DNA of 64,000 nt, from assembly GCA_025642065.1 (NCBI GenBank), contig JAODUP010000226.1, positions 192,001 through 256,000 on the forward strand, read 5' to 3'. Below the pieces are notes generated by a model. It was not told the origin of the DNA. It searched no databases and saw only the letters and a program-made list of their open reading frames with translations. The number at the start of each line of letters is the position of its first letter. The first letter of the stretch is position 1. This document shows, one piece after another, positions 1-11,539 of this stretch. Source of the stretch: Paralvinella palmiformis (lineage: Eukaryota; Annelida; Polychaeta; Terebellida; Alvinellidae). Position numbers and translations under genes: made by a program.

Positions 1-210
1 CCACCCAATTCCATTTCCACCTCAAATTTATCAATTCCCAGACTCTTTTTTCCTAATACTTTTTACCATGAGTAGGTACTCTGAGAACCTACTGGAATAC
101 CTACTCTGAGTAGTTTATATTCCAAGTAGGATTGTTATGGAAGAAATATTTCTGAATTAAAAAATTAAATGGTAAATTGATTTGTGGATTTAATTGTTTT
201 GCCTGTTCTA
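1..210. mobile_element. hAT-type MITE copy, left part cut by window edge
   Basis: Positions 1-210 match the interior of the complete MITE at 26426-26701. The shared features are AATTCCA-rich repeats, ATGAGTAGGTACTC, ATTGTTATGGAA compared with CATTGTCATGGAA, and GGTAAATTGATTTGTGGATT. The left end lies outside the window and the right terminus is not recognisable, so the copy looks truncated. It is followed by three (TA)n blocks between 308 and 411. Confidence 0.7.
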
Positions 211-307
211 AAGATTGAATGGGAATAAATTCCTAAAGAGCAATATCTCTATATAGATTACAGGCATGCTATGTGGTGGTGTCACAGTGTTGTGGGTGGA
301 GCCCATG

Positions 308-335
308 GTATATATATATATATATATGACACAAA

Positions 336-375
<40 letters not shown>

Positions 376-384
376 CAGAGTATT

Positions 385-411
<27 letters not shown>
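308..411. repeat. (TA)n microsatellite, interrupted
   Basis: Three runs of TA dinucleotides are separated by short ACACAAAGCA and AAACACAGAGT spacers. Reading frames here are low-complexity artefacts and encode nothing. Confidence 0.9.
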
Positions 412-416
<5 letters not shown>

Positions 417-796
417 GAGTGCTAGGAAGCTATGTATTTCTTTGATAATGAGTGATATCACATATTTCAATATCAGAATAAAGCTATAATTTAATTTAAA
501 ACAATGACTGGAGGTTTATCAGTGACAGCATAAAGGGTACATTCTGGAAGTAAATCTTTTAAGAAAAGAAACTGTTATTTTTAATGTGAATTAAAATAAA
601 CTGATATACAATGTCAAACCGAATTACACAATAACTAGGTTGATAATATATATTCCAGTAAATAAACCTGTAAATAACCATATTCATTTGTACAGATCTG
701 CTATCCTGCTGTTCGTTCTTTTATCATATTCACATCATAATAGTTTGCCGAAACATGCAAGTTTTCAATTTATTTACAACAATCACACATATTTAC

Positions 797-3700
797 CTTG
801 TTACACGTTTCGGTCTTGATCTCCCGGAGAGCTCTCTCGGCAAACACACAACCACAGCCATACAGATAACAAAACCTGTAAAAATGTGTAAAACACAGAT
901 GTAACTTCTACAGCGTGAAAACCAGAAATCATGAAAATAATTCATGAACACATTATCATAATGTACTAAAACATTTCTCTACCAATAAAAAAGAAAATGA
1001 AAAATAGTTTCATCAAAACATCGCAGATTATAAAAGATGGGCAAATAAACAGATAACCACAGACTTTTCCACCACCAGGAGGAGATTTCTGTAAATAACC
1101 AGTTCAACTGTTGTTCAATGTAAAAAAACACATACATTTTACACAATTCTGGATAAATATTTACATCCTGTTCATTAGAACACAGCTCCACTAATATGAG
1201 CTTTTGGGCATATTGCCCATTTTAAAGGGGTAAATATATGTAAAACAAACACCTACATTTACAAAACTTCATGCCTTCAAGCTACAAATCTACTCATTGT
1301 TACATTCTGTCAATAAATGTTTATTTACAATAATAATACAATTACTGTAGATTTAATAAAGTGTAATTATCTTTACTAATATGGCCACTTAAAGGTGCTG
1401 TAATGTTACATAATAATGAAAAACATACATTTGAAACATTTAAATTCACAGATTATAACAATAATTTAGATAGAAATGTACATGTATTTATATACATTCA
1501 ATTTCATAAATAAAGCAATTAGATGTATGTGATTCACTTAATATACAGTCTATATCATGCCTGAAATGACATTCAAACTGACTGTTAAAGCAACAGAGAT
1601 TCTGTAAAGTGTGAAGAAACATAGAACAATTAAGAGATAACCAAAACCTATTTTATACGACATGTTCAAAGGTTGTAATACACATTTCATTCCTAATAAG
1701 ATACCATACTGTCTATTGTGTCAAGCTACATTGGTGCCATTGTGTTATGTTATTGGTTTAAAAAATAATTGTCCTGGTTTGATTTTAACGGGTGCATGCC
1801 AGCTATGATTCTCTGATGCAATTATGTGTCTTAGCTATTATTTAGAACAACACCAATCCATTGCATCCATCTTGCTCGTGTTCTGATAATATTATCAATC
1901 GCGGGGGGCCAGTAGGAAGGTAGCACATTGCTATACTGGTCCCACATTTTCCACATTGTATGTATGTTATATTAATATATTTTAACTTTCAAATTTCATT
2001 ATTATTGTCATGATTGGAAATTGTGAATAAAATTACTCATTCTCAGGGTTAACCCATACAGTTGTGACAACATAGCCTAGTCTATAAACAATATTCAATA
2101 CAGACCTTTCTCTTCTTAACTAATTACAAGTGATCTCTCCACAGTCTCCAACCCTCATATTTTATTCATAATGGTGGTCTGGTTTGTTGTGATACATCAT
2201 TTTGTACTTAAACTGTTCCAAATTAACTTGGAGACTGATGCAGCACCAAATTATCCACAGTTGAGTATTACTTTGTGTCATTACTTAAATGTACTGTATA
2301 AAGATTCTAATAATTTCTAGTAGACCATCTATAGAAAAGAGGAATGGAACAGATATTACTCTACCATTTTGAGGTATTCTACCGATGAGCTCAATATTCA
2401 TCTCAACACACTCTAATTTACACATACCCAATCCTCAGATCATCTTCTATCCAATATTGCGCCTTTCATGCCTGATGTTTCCAGTTTACTCACAAGTTTC
2501 TGACGTGGAATCAAATCAAAAGCCTTAATATAATCAAATTGGGACATCTAAGTAGTTTATTAATATCCAGGAGTTTCACGGCAGCATTTCTCATCTTTTC
2601 CTAATGGATACCGTATTCTTCCATGTATACAGCACACTTCTTTTCTTGTTTGTTTTCGGGATGTGCAGTATGCACCATAACTAAATGTGTCCAGTTTTTT
2701 AAAGAAAATTAAAATAGACAGAACTCTGCCAGGGGTACGGTTGCCATGTGCTTCCGCATAGGCAATGATATGTAGCTTTTCTTTTGCAGTGTACAAGCTA
2801 CGAACTTTACCCAGGAAATCGTCAATGACTGGCTAGGATTTGCATTGCTATCTATAATATTGTAAACTTAATTGAATTGTGTTCACTGTTATTATAATAA
2901 ATCACCTAATTTCCTTGTTTGTGTAATTATTATCTTTTATCACCCTCAATTACCAAATGATCAAAAGGATCATTATACAAGGTGTGAACATAAATCACTA
3001 TTGTAAACATTTGACTTATATATGCCGCATATTTCATTGATAAACAATACAATCAAAATTAACTGCTCACAACTGAGACAAGTTTGTTTAATAATTATTG
3101 CATTGAAGAAATTATAAATGAAAATCAAAGGTTTTGGCGAAGAGCTCTTGATCTTTTTCAGGTGTTATTCCCAGTTTCTCCCGCTTCCTATGCAACAAAA
3201 CAAGGTTTTTCCAGACAGTTTTCTGGTCAATAAGGGGTGTGCATTATACACGAATGCACGGTATACGCAGAAGAATATGGTATGTTGACATGGCATTTCT
3301 GGTTAGGCTCTGGCCACCTGACCCAATTATAATTTCAAACAGAACTGTATCAAAACATTCCAGTGCTGAGTGCAAAGTATGACTTCCACCTAATTGGTTA
3401 AAGACATCCACTTTGAGTATCCATTAATCATCAGTTAAAGCCAATGCCATGGCGCATTTTACATAAGTGTTATAGATCTTATGTATCTCATTGTCTTAGA
3501 ATAACAATTAGCATAAACCTTTGATATTTATGACATATTATCACAGTTTATGAAAATTATTTAATTATGGACGACATCTGAGATTTCACAGAAAAATACC
3601 AAGAAGGATTAATCCCACATATAAACAAACACAGGATTAGATTTGTAGCATGATTTTAATGTACTCATGCATCTTAATATACGTCAAGAGACAGATTGAG

Positions 3701-4468
3701 ATGTCTAATGTCCATATCTGTAAGACCTTTGTGTCGTGCTTGTCAGCAAATTTGGGCTTATAAAAATAGAATGAATAGTTTAAAGAATTTGACTGGACTA
3801 GATAGGCAAAGTCCAGAATGATTACATCCTTCGTGACAATAACAGTTTTCAGCATTAAAATATATTTGTATACTTTTTCTGTCAAAACAAAATGTTGGTA
3901 TTCAAAACCCAAATAGTAAAAACAGAAGTGGCAAAGATGCTGTATTGTAATAGTAAGCCAAATATTTATTAATTATGCTATAAACACGATTAATACTAAA
4001 ATTTAATTACCTGTATTTGCCATTCATTTCCAGTCCACTAACAGGACAGATATAAGGGGCCATATTGGTATCAATATAAACTCCACCCTTCTCTCCATCT
4101 GTGGCCTTATAGGCTGGATTTATAGTTAGTTCCAAAGTCTTCACATCCTGTAAATAATGATATCAATTTATGGGTTAACAAGGTCACGGTATAAACCACT
4201 GTATCAGTTATATTATAACAAACATCATAAATAGGATGCAATCTACATATAAAAACAGCTCCCTTAATTAAAAAACACATCACAGCTTTCTTTTATTTAA
4301 ATAAAATATTATTAATTGTTTTTATATAACAGCTTACACTTTATTAAAACAACATTGCTAATCACTATGTGAAATCTTAGAAGGCATATACAATATATTA
4401 TAGCTTTGCATGTCCTGTTGACACAATAAACATTTAGTTTTATCACCTTCAGTGAAATGATAACCATA

Positions 4469-4564
<96 letters not shown>

Positions 4565-7500
4565 CACACACATACACACATATAAATGTAGTCATACAAA
4601 AAGTCAAGAGTATAAAGCATTCAAGCATCAACAAGAAATAAATATATTTGATATAATTAAGTAATCATTGAACAATCAATAAATTAAAACTTTTAATATA
4701 TAGATTAATTACCTTAAGCCCTCTGATGTGATCAAAGCCTGACAATACTTGGAACTTGGATTTATCCAAAAGGAACTCTAAGATGGATTCCTTACTATAA
4801 AGTCTAAAAATAGTGATTCAATAAAAGTCTGTTACCAGAACAGCAATCAGTAATTCTCACTCTATTCACAACATTTGACTCAAACTTTAATATTCCCAAG
4901 GTGTTAATAATAAAAATAATTACCAGTTCTATCATACTGTTCCATAGCAAAAGTATGCTATCCTGTTTACAATATATACTATAATAATTAAGAAATAATG
5001 ATATAATAATATGATAAATCACCAGTGTACTTACCTTCCCAGCTGGCATGATACTATTGGTGGTTGCAAAGCTTCTTGTGTCAGGGCACAATGATTCCAT
5101 TTAAATACTCTTTCCGAATCTCGATCTTTCTGAAATTGAAGTAGAAGAATATTTAACTATGCATAACATCAACTATATTTAAGACAATTTATCATTATTA
5201 ATATGTAACTAAAACTAGAAAACAACGACATTTCATAACTAAATAGAATATTAAAAGGTTTGTTTCTATATTAATATGGCATCGAGTTTATCTGTATGTC
5301 CGTTTATCAAGAAAACATGTCGACTATTATTAATTATATAATGACAAATAAATATGATATCTTAAAGTTTCAGACAAAAACAATTTTTTTAAAGAATACC
5401 AAAAATATTATGCAGTAAGATATATTTCATTTCATATCCTATGATCGTGAGACATGTAACGGCTGTCGTGTAAATAATATCAAAGTTGGTTTTGGGGTAA
5501 ACATATTACAACACTTTATTATTTTCGGGCATTGGCAAAGTATTTCTGATCTATAAATTGCAGCAAATGACCAACCATACTAGAATCTTTAATTTGTCAT
5601 TACAGGAAATTGTCCTAAATATGAACACTGTGCTTTCCACATTCTCCTTTTTAACATATTAAATAATACTTATAATATATATATACTATCAAGATAACTG
5701 GCAAGCAATAAGCTGTAACATCCAATGAAAAATAATATATGAGAGTGGCAAGTGACTATATGAAGAGGTGTGATTACCCAAACAATTATATATTTAGCTG
5801 TGTATGTCCCTGTCTATGTGTACTAATCAAACTGTCAAATAAATGTAATATATAAATGTGCTTCACTTAAAACATCATCATTAAGTATGTACAAGAAACT
5901 ATATTTTAACCCGACAACTGTTTTATAATTTCTGGGAGTTTATACCATGTTTCTGGTACTTGATAAATAAAGGGTATTGATAAAAATCCTATTCTTTTAT
6001 ATTGTAGTTTTATATGTGGCTGGTAAAAGTGTCTTGGTTCATGCAAGTGGATAGTACCATTTACAGTGACTATGCTGATTAGTAATTCGGGCAATGTGAC
6101 ATCAAAGGACGATTACATTAGTTTCGAAAGTTGAAATAATATCTCATATTTTAAAACTAAATGCATGCTTCATTTATTTTAGCTATATATATTCTCCTGT
6201 GATGTTAACAGAAACCAAGTCATTATAATATTAATCTAATTAAGTTATAAAAGCAGATGATCTTCAAACCAATAAACCTGTTCTGTATTCCAGGTCTCCT
6301 CATTCAGTGGTGGAGAAGCAAACCAGCCAATGAAAAGTGAGCTTAACTCAAGACAAAGAATTGCCAAATGACCTAATTTTGTAAATAAATAATACTATGT
6401 GACATTTATATAGTATTCTACCCAGCTAGATAGCTGCTCTAGGGCATTTTACAATATTACTATCCCTGACTCAAACCTGTTCCAATTCAGCACGCATCTG
6501 AACTACCAAGGGAACATACAATGTATACTGCCATTATAAGCGCAGTGTTACTCAAACACATAGCCATCACATTCGGTCAGGTTGTTCACTCAGCCAGAAA
6601 TGAGAACCTGACCGAATGTGATGGCTATGTGTTACTCAAACACATGGCCATCACATTCGGTCAGGTTCTCATTTCTGGCTGAGTGAACTAGTTGTCACAT
6701 GACAGCTCCAGAATCTTTGACCCAGTGATAAATATTAGACTATTACATGAATACATGATTTAAGAATTATCTTTAATGTTCACGGTACCCTTTACTACAG
6801 AATCTGATTACAGAAGATCCAAGGACTTTATTTCTACAATTGCCCCAATTATATCAAAATGTACTTGCTGGCAATGTACTGATATCAGCATGACGAAACT
6901 AATCGGGAATGACAGTTTATTGTTAATAGACTGATCCAGGTGAAATGCACTGCATCGATTACCAACTGCGGTCTCGGGTTAGAAACAGCTATGGTGCCCA
7001 CTGTTAATAGGGGATGGCAACTTTTAACTAACAGTAACTACTGGAATCTTTCACCAAATTATTTCATATTACAAGGAGACTGAGACTCGTATACAATTGT
7101 TCCTTTCCAAAGGATTTAACACATTATTTATCAGGATATAACCCAGTGATTGAGTGGACCGATCTTTCCAGATGACGATTGGTGTTTTACGGCCACTTTT
7201 GTGCACATGGTAGGCTAAATGGGCCATCAAAGGTAATGAAGCTAATTCAAGGACGAAACAACCTTCAGATATGACCACGCTGAGATGCGAACACAGGTGG
7301 TTGTGATCTGTGGTCCAACATGCTACTGCTAGACCACGGAGGCGCCCCTCTTTCCAGATGAATGACACAGCTAAGCCTTCATTATTCATGTCGACTCATA
7401 GGGGATTTTTACCATAGGTTTCAAAGGATTAAATAAATGATTTAAAAAAAAACTTTTAGCTTAAAGTTAATTTGTTTATGATGAAGATTTTTAAATATTT

Positions 7501-10500
7501 GATGTAGATGTTTTGGAAATATTATTATTTTTATTTGTATCTGGTAACCAATCACATATGTATCATATATTAACACCCTTGGCATTTACATGTAGTAAAT
7601 ATTGCACGAATGGCTGATTCAGTCAGATACTGTTGCAGGTGCCAGTGTCTTGGCTCAAGTCATATGGTAACTAGTGTTTAGTTTAATGTTGTAGCCCCCA
7701 CTTTGTGGAATAGGTTGCAGGCAGATATTAGAAATGCGTTGTCCCTTGAAAATTTTAATCTGTTCTAAAAACACACCTATTCAAGGTCAATTTCACAGAA
7801 AAATAATAATTATCTTTTAAATCACTTACAGGTTTTTACAGACATATTATCTGTACAGTGCCTTTGAATGGCTCCTGGTAGTAAAGCAACTTTATTAAAT
7901 GTACAATATTAGTATTATTAGAAAATAAAACAGTTTACTTTAAAGATATCATGCAAAAAGTACCAATGTTACAGTAATAGGGATCACCCATCTTAAATGA
8001 AACTGATAGAGTAGATATCAAGAAATTCTTTGAGCTAATTTCTGGATCAACCACTCCAGGACACAGCCAGAAGCTGGTAAAAAATAATGCTAGACTGGGC
8101 ATGCAACAGACAGTTTTAGGGTGACAAGACTGGAACTCACTCCCTGCTAAAGTGATCAAAAGTTGCCTGTGAGAAGTTGTTTCCTTGCCAACTAAAAGTA
8201 GTTTTGTCCCCAACCAAAAGTTGTAACAGTGATAATTCATAGATATATAACTATCAATTAACAGAAATGAGACAGGAACGCACAACTGAATAAAATGGTT
8301 TAATAAAGGAAGTATGGGTAAAAATTGCATAGACTAGTTACAGACAACATATAATAAATTGATACAAATAAGAAAAACACACATTAACTGATTAAGCTAA
8401 ATGAAATGCTTTAAAAGAAAAAAGCACAAGTAAAATATATTATATTCAAAAGTTTTTATTCATTCACAGATACAGAAGGATGCACACCATTTCAACAACT
8501 CCTTAGCCAAGACATCCCCTTGCCATCAACTCGGACCATGATTTAGTGATAACTCTCTGTGATTTGTTTAATTTTGGGTGACAATATGATATTGCAAGGC
8601 CACAGAATTGGAAATGAACTGTACTTGTGTACTATAAAAAATGTATATGTGTGTAGACAGTCTATGTGTTCTAATGCAGGGTTGGACAATAAAATTTTCA
8701 AAAATTGTTGTTATGTTAAAGATTCTGAGCAACAAATATAATTAAAAAATACATAAAAGGGGGAGGGAGAAATCCAACTATGATTTGAAGAAATAATGAC
8801 TATAATAATGTGCGAAAGATTTTTGCAAATTAATACCTTTTAAACAGATTCTTGTATGTAATGTCACCTTATAAAAAGGGATTTTTGAATTGACCATTAA
8901 AAGGCAATTTTAACCAGTACTGACCACTGGTCAATACTCTTATTGACCAGTCTTTTGCCAACCCTGTTCTAATGACTAGTCTAAGTAACAAAGTAGGGGA
9001 GGTTTGACAACCTTACACCAGGGCTGAAAATTAGCAGTAGCTATCTCGCCCCTGGCAACCATTTGTTGGCAAGGGCGACCATTTAATTCAAAATAAAAAA
9101 CAATTAAAATTGACATACAATGAAAAAGAAATTCAGGTGTTGCGCTGTTATATATTTTATAAAGAAATTAACCACAATACAATATGTTTTGTGATTAGAA
9201 TGGAGTTATATATACATATTATACGCATGTAAATCATATTATGGTGACATATAATATCCAATATAAAGGTGCATTGATGCAATTTAAATATTGGACATAA
9301 TATATGGTCTCAATATATCATGCATCAATTGTTTGATGTACGTCTAACAAATTGAAATGCAAATAATCAAGAACACAATGCAACTTTATCCTAAAAAATT
9401 GCCTTTCAGTGTTATATCTTAGGCCAGCATACAACTTTTTTTAAACAGATATATAATTCTCTAGTACATCTTAAATGCATGAAATATAGTCAAATATAAT
9501 TATGCATATATCATACATAAAATAGGATGGATGGACTAAACTAGGCATAGATTTTATCAGATTGTATAACAACCCAAACATGTTCATCTGACACTGGGAA
9601 TTTACAAGATTTGGCACACGAGGACCTCTGGGTGTTTCCCATTGCGCAGCACAGATAGATTTGTATCAAGAACTAAAATTATACTATTAAATAGAAAACA
9701 TTCTCAGCTTTATCACAGTGGTGGTTTCCCTTGTCTAGCTCAATTATTAATAAATGTATTAGATTTTAAAGTGTTCGCAGGCTAGGTTAGTTTCGTATTT
9801 TCATACCAGCATATTTAGAAAGAGTGGAATATTGGCAACAACATGACTAGCTTCGTTTGTTAATAGATATTGCCACAGCCGTGTGCAGAGGGTAAACAGA
9901 TCCAATATTGCAGACCATTTTGTCAAAAAATCGTTTGCGCTTTGTTTCTGACTTCTCGTCATTTAACAATTATATCCCCGATTTTAAAACAAATTAGATT
10001 AGGGGATAGAGCTAAATGCATTCTGTTTAATTTACAGTTATTACTTGAAGTATTAAGCCTATTTAAGGCAACCACAAGCAAAACAACTTTCATTTCATGA
10101 GTCATTTTTGGTTACGCCTATTTAAAAGCACTTGTCAAGTAATATTCACCAAGTAACGATGCCTCTACCACTAGAGGCACTACCAGAAAACCAGTGGCAA
10201 TTCCTTGCTAAAAGAAAAGGGTAGTTTCGTCGCCTACTCACTAGCTCAGCTACTGTAAGTTGTTTTCGTCGTCATCAGTAATTATTCTAGAGACAAGACT
10301 TAGTCACAGTTACTGAAGTTAGTGAGTTAGTCACAGTTAATTAGTGTTACCTTCAACGTTCAATACTTCAGGCTTATCATTATCAATCTAGTCGTTTGGA
10401 ACTTAAACTTGGCTAAGCCTAAGTAAACTAAAGACGGAGAGTAGATCTAGATTCTAGTCTAAACATCAACTGATCAAGCTGCGAGTCGGTGTGATTGTGA

Positions 10501-10634
10501 ACTGAGTGAAGCCTGAAGGGTAAACCATCAAGAAACAACTATTAACACATCACTGTTAACTGTACCTGTTCTGGTTTCTTCTTTAGTTTCACTAACTCAT
10601 CACGAGTTGGGATGGTTCCTCCATCGCAACCCAT
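797..10634 (-). CDS. RTF2: RTF2 (replication termination factor 2), 5' five coding exons, 3' end outside window
   Basis: Coding exons on the minus strand are 10566-10634, 5035-5129, 4713-4803, 4011-4147 and 797-875. Each has GT/AG borders and the phases join without a break, giving 157 residues. The protein starts MGCDGGTIPTRDELVK, the hallmark Rtf2 N-terminus, and continues with WNHCALTQEALQPPIV and LYSKESILEFLLDKS, the first half of the split RING-like fold. APYICPVSGLEMNGKYRFC and YGCGCVFAERALREIK follow, supplying the second Cys cluster. RTF2 is a nuclear protein that acts at stalled replication forks, is removed by the proteasome, and has also been linked to splicing. The remaining exons (last zinc-ligand segment and basic tail) must lie left of position 1. 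Intron 1 is about 5.4 kb and full of repeats. The start is certain because the N-terminal motif begins at this ATG. I see no disabling mutation. Confidence 0.95.
876..4010 (-). other. RTF2 intron 4, no further gene seen
   Basis: This 3.1-kb intron lies between RTF2 exons 4 and 5. It holds a pogo-like element remnant (2609-3282) but otherwise AT-rich sequence with no convincing coding segment. A 91-codon frame on the minus strand at 3637-3912 resembles no family I know and is probably chance. Confidence 0.6.
2609..3282 (-). mobile_element. pogo/Tigger-like DNA transposon derivative with CENP-B-type HTH remnant
   Basis: The ends are inverted copies: TA CCGTATTCTTCCATGTATAC on the left and, reading inward on the other strand, TA CCATATTCTTCTGCGTATAC on the right. 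Each abuts a TA dinucleotide, the pogo target site. Inside on the minus strand around 2735-2796 is YTAKEKLHIIAYAEAHGNR, the start of a CENP-B/brinker-type helix-turn-helix as found in pogo transposases. The frame then degenerates. At about 670 bp it is non-autonomous. TIR similarity is moderate, so the exact ends are tentative. Confidence 0.65.
4468..4585. repeat. (TG)n(TA)n(CA)n compound microsatellite in RTF2 intron 3
   Basis: About 14 bp of TG, 76 bp of uninterrupted TA and then CA/CATA form a long self-complementary tract between RTF2 exons 3 and 4. Reading frames across it on both strands are repeat artefacts. Confidence 0.95.
5906..6094 (-). pseudogene. LINE ORF2 C-terminal fragment
   Basis: The minus-strand frame reads MPELLISIVTVNG, RHFYQPHIKLQYKR and ETWYKLPEIIKQLSG. 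This resembles the last segment of non-LTR retrotransposon polyproteins, which carries a W-x-x-LP-x-x-I motif shortly before the stop. No reverse transcriptase core is present. It is a 5'-truncated relic within RTF2 intron 1. Confidence 0.55.
6395..6583 (-). mobile_element. tRNA-derived SINE (type C), minus orientation, rearranged head
   Basis: Sequence from GACATTTATATAG through CAGCTAGATAGCTGCTCT to CCATTATAAGCGCAGTG and CACATAGCCATCAC matches the SINE copies at 27130-27345 (same orientation) and 40933-41124 (opposite). The tRNA-like head is missing here. In its place the element runs into the 49-bp foldback at 6584-6688. Confidence 0.7.
6584..6688. repeat. 49-bp near-perfect inverted repeat (foldback)
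   Basis: Positions 6584-6632 are the reverse complement of 6640-6688 with one mismatch in 49 (CTATG opposite CCATG), separated by a 7-base spacer. The inner 28 bp also occur a third time at 6556-6583, so that segment is present in + / - / + order. It is predicted to form a hairpin, probably from template switching during replication or retrotransposition. Confidence 0.95.
7176..7348 (-). mobile_element. tRNA-derived SINE (type B), full copy with 13-bp TSD
   Basis: Read on the minus strand it starts GGGGCGCCTCCGTGGTCTAG (A box) and carries a B-box-like GTGTTCGCATC. Its tail contains TTTAGCCTACCATGTGCACA and GGCCGTAAAACACCAATCG. It is flanked by the direct repeat TCTTTCCAGATGA at 7163-7175 and 7349-7361. 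The same family occurs at 21442-21629 and, as tails only, at 18705-18975. Confidence 0.9.
7680..7930 (+). pseudogene. LINE 3' end fragment (C-terminus plus 3' UTR)
   Basis: The plus strand reads FNVVAPTLWNRLQADIRNAL and then SLENFNLF, the C-terminal motif of CR1/L2-type ORF2. The downstream 3' UTR (CTCCTGGTAGTAAAG, TTTATTAAATGTACA, then ATT-rich) matches that at 55069-55147, so both are 3' ends of one LINE family. Confidence 0.65.
8000..8190 (+). pseudogene. CR1/L2-like LINE C-terminal fragment, frameshifted
   Basis: The plus strand reads DRVDIKKFFELISGSTTPGH, then SQKLVKNNARLGMQQ, and after a frame change DWNSLPAKVIKS. The order FFE, TxGH, KL, WNSLP is the conserved end of CR1-like ORF2. 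Frameshift and truncation make it a relic. Confidence 0.65.
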
Positions 10635-11283
10635 TATAAATTTTAATCAGATTTTAACAACTAGAGAAATATAAACTACGGTCTGTTTATCCTGAACAGG
10701 AAATCTAAAATAAGCCATAGTTTGAAGAGTTCAAAAACACCAACCTTAAATATGGAATTAAATAGCGGGACATAGTATTTATACTTAAAACAATAGGGTT
10801 TATTATTTTTCAACCAAAACAGTATATTTACCGTGGTACAAACATTAAAATGGTTATGTTAAAATATGATATGTTAAAGAAATCCTGATATTTGTGTACT
10901 CCTAATTAGTTCATTACAGTACTTGAAATATAAGTGATTATCAAGTATATTAATTAATAGTATAGAAGATAGATAGATATTTATGTATATTATTAATTAT
11001 AATATATACTATGATAGTAAAACAGTGTAATTTATATATTGATTTTAACAATTTGGATACTTTATTTTATGGTACCCATTTCGAACAAATAACCTCTCAA
11101 TTTCAAAAGAAAACAGATTTCATGGTGTGTAATGGTGTTTGTAGACGATCGAGTCTCTTTCTTGGAAATACAAAAATATCATTTGACTCATGTGAAAAAT
11201 AAGTTTTTTGGGCTTTATATTACATAAAGCATATAATAATTTGTTATCAAAATATACTATGAAATCTCTATACCTGTTACACT

Positions 11284-11366
<83 letters not shown>

Positions 11367-11500
11367 TTTCTAGTTTTGGGAAACAGCGGGTTATAACAAT
11401 CAAATACGGATCCTTGATTCAAAAGTACGAAATCTTCAAATTAAGTGACATTTATCATTTATATTTAAGTATGTTAAAATTTGTTCATGATTGTTTAAAA
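10635..11500. other. Region upstream of RTF2; no gene seen
   Basis: This is AT-rich DNA upstream of the RTF2 start, where its promoter should lie. I cannot point to a TATA box or other definite element. It includes the (TA)n array 11287-11362. A 63-codon frame at 11011-11202 looks like nothing known. Confidence 0.5.
11287..11362. repeat. (AT)n microsatellite, about 76 bp
   Basis: This is an uninterrupted AT dinucleotide run. Confidence 0.95.
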
Positions 11501-11539
11501 AAAAACTTCATAAAGGAAGGAACGGCCAAGTATATAGAC

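Larger units (their letters stand above)
5130..10565 (-). other. RTF2 intron 1, repeat-rich
   Basis: This 5.4-kb intron holds three LINE C-terminal fragments (5906-6094, 7680-7930, 8000-8190), a SINE with foldback (about 6395-6690) and a second SINE with target duplication (7176-7348). From 8.2 to 10.5 kb I see no gene. The stretch is AT-rich apart from a slightly more balanced segment at 10140-10560 next to exon 1. Confidence 0.6.

Noticed and set aside
3637..3912. 91-codon minus-strand frame in RTF2 intron 4
   Set aside because: AT-driven composition (Ile, Tyr, Lys, Phe), no family resemblance, and no splice context linking it to RTF2.
4312..4664. Several reading frames of 60-100 codons rich in Tyr-Ile on both strands
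   Set aside because: They are translations of the (TA)n array; the same applies at 271-489, 11208-11396 and 44132-44320.
7935..8330. 131-codon minus-strand frame
   Set aside because: The plus strand of the same segment carries the LINE C-terminal motif WNSLP, so this is its antisense shadow.
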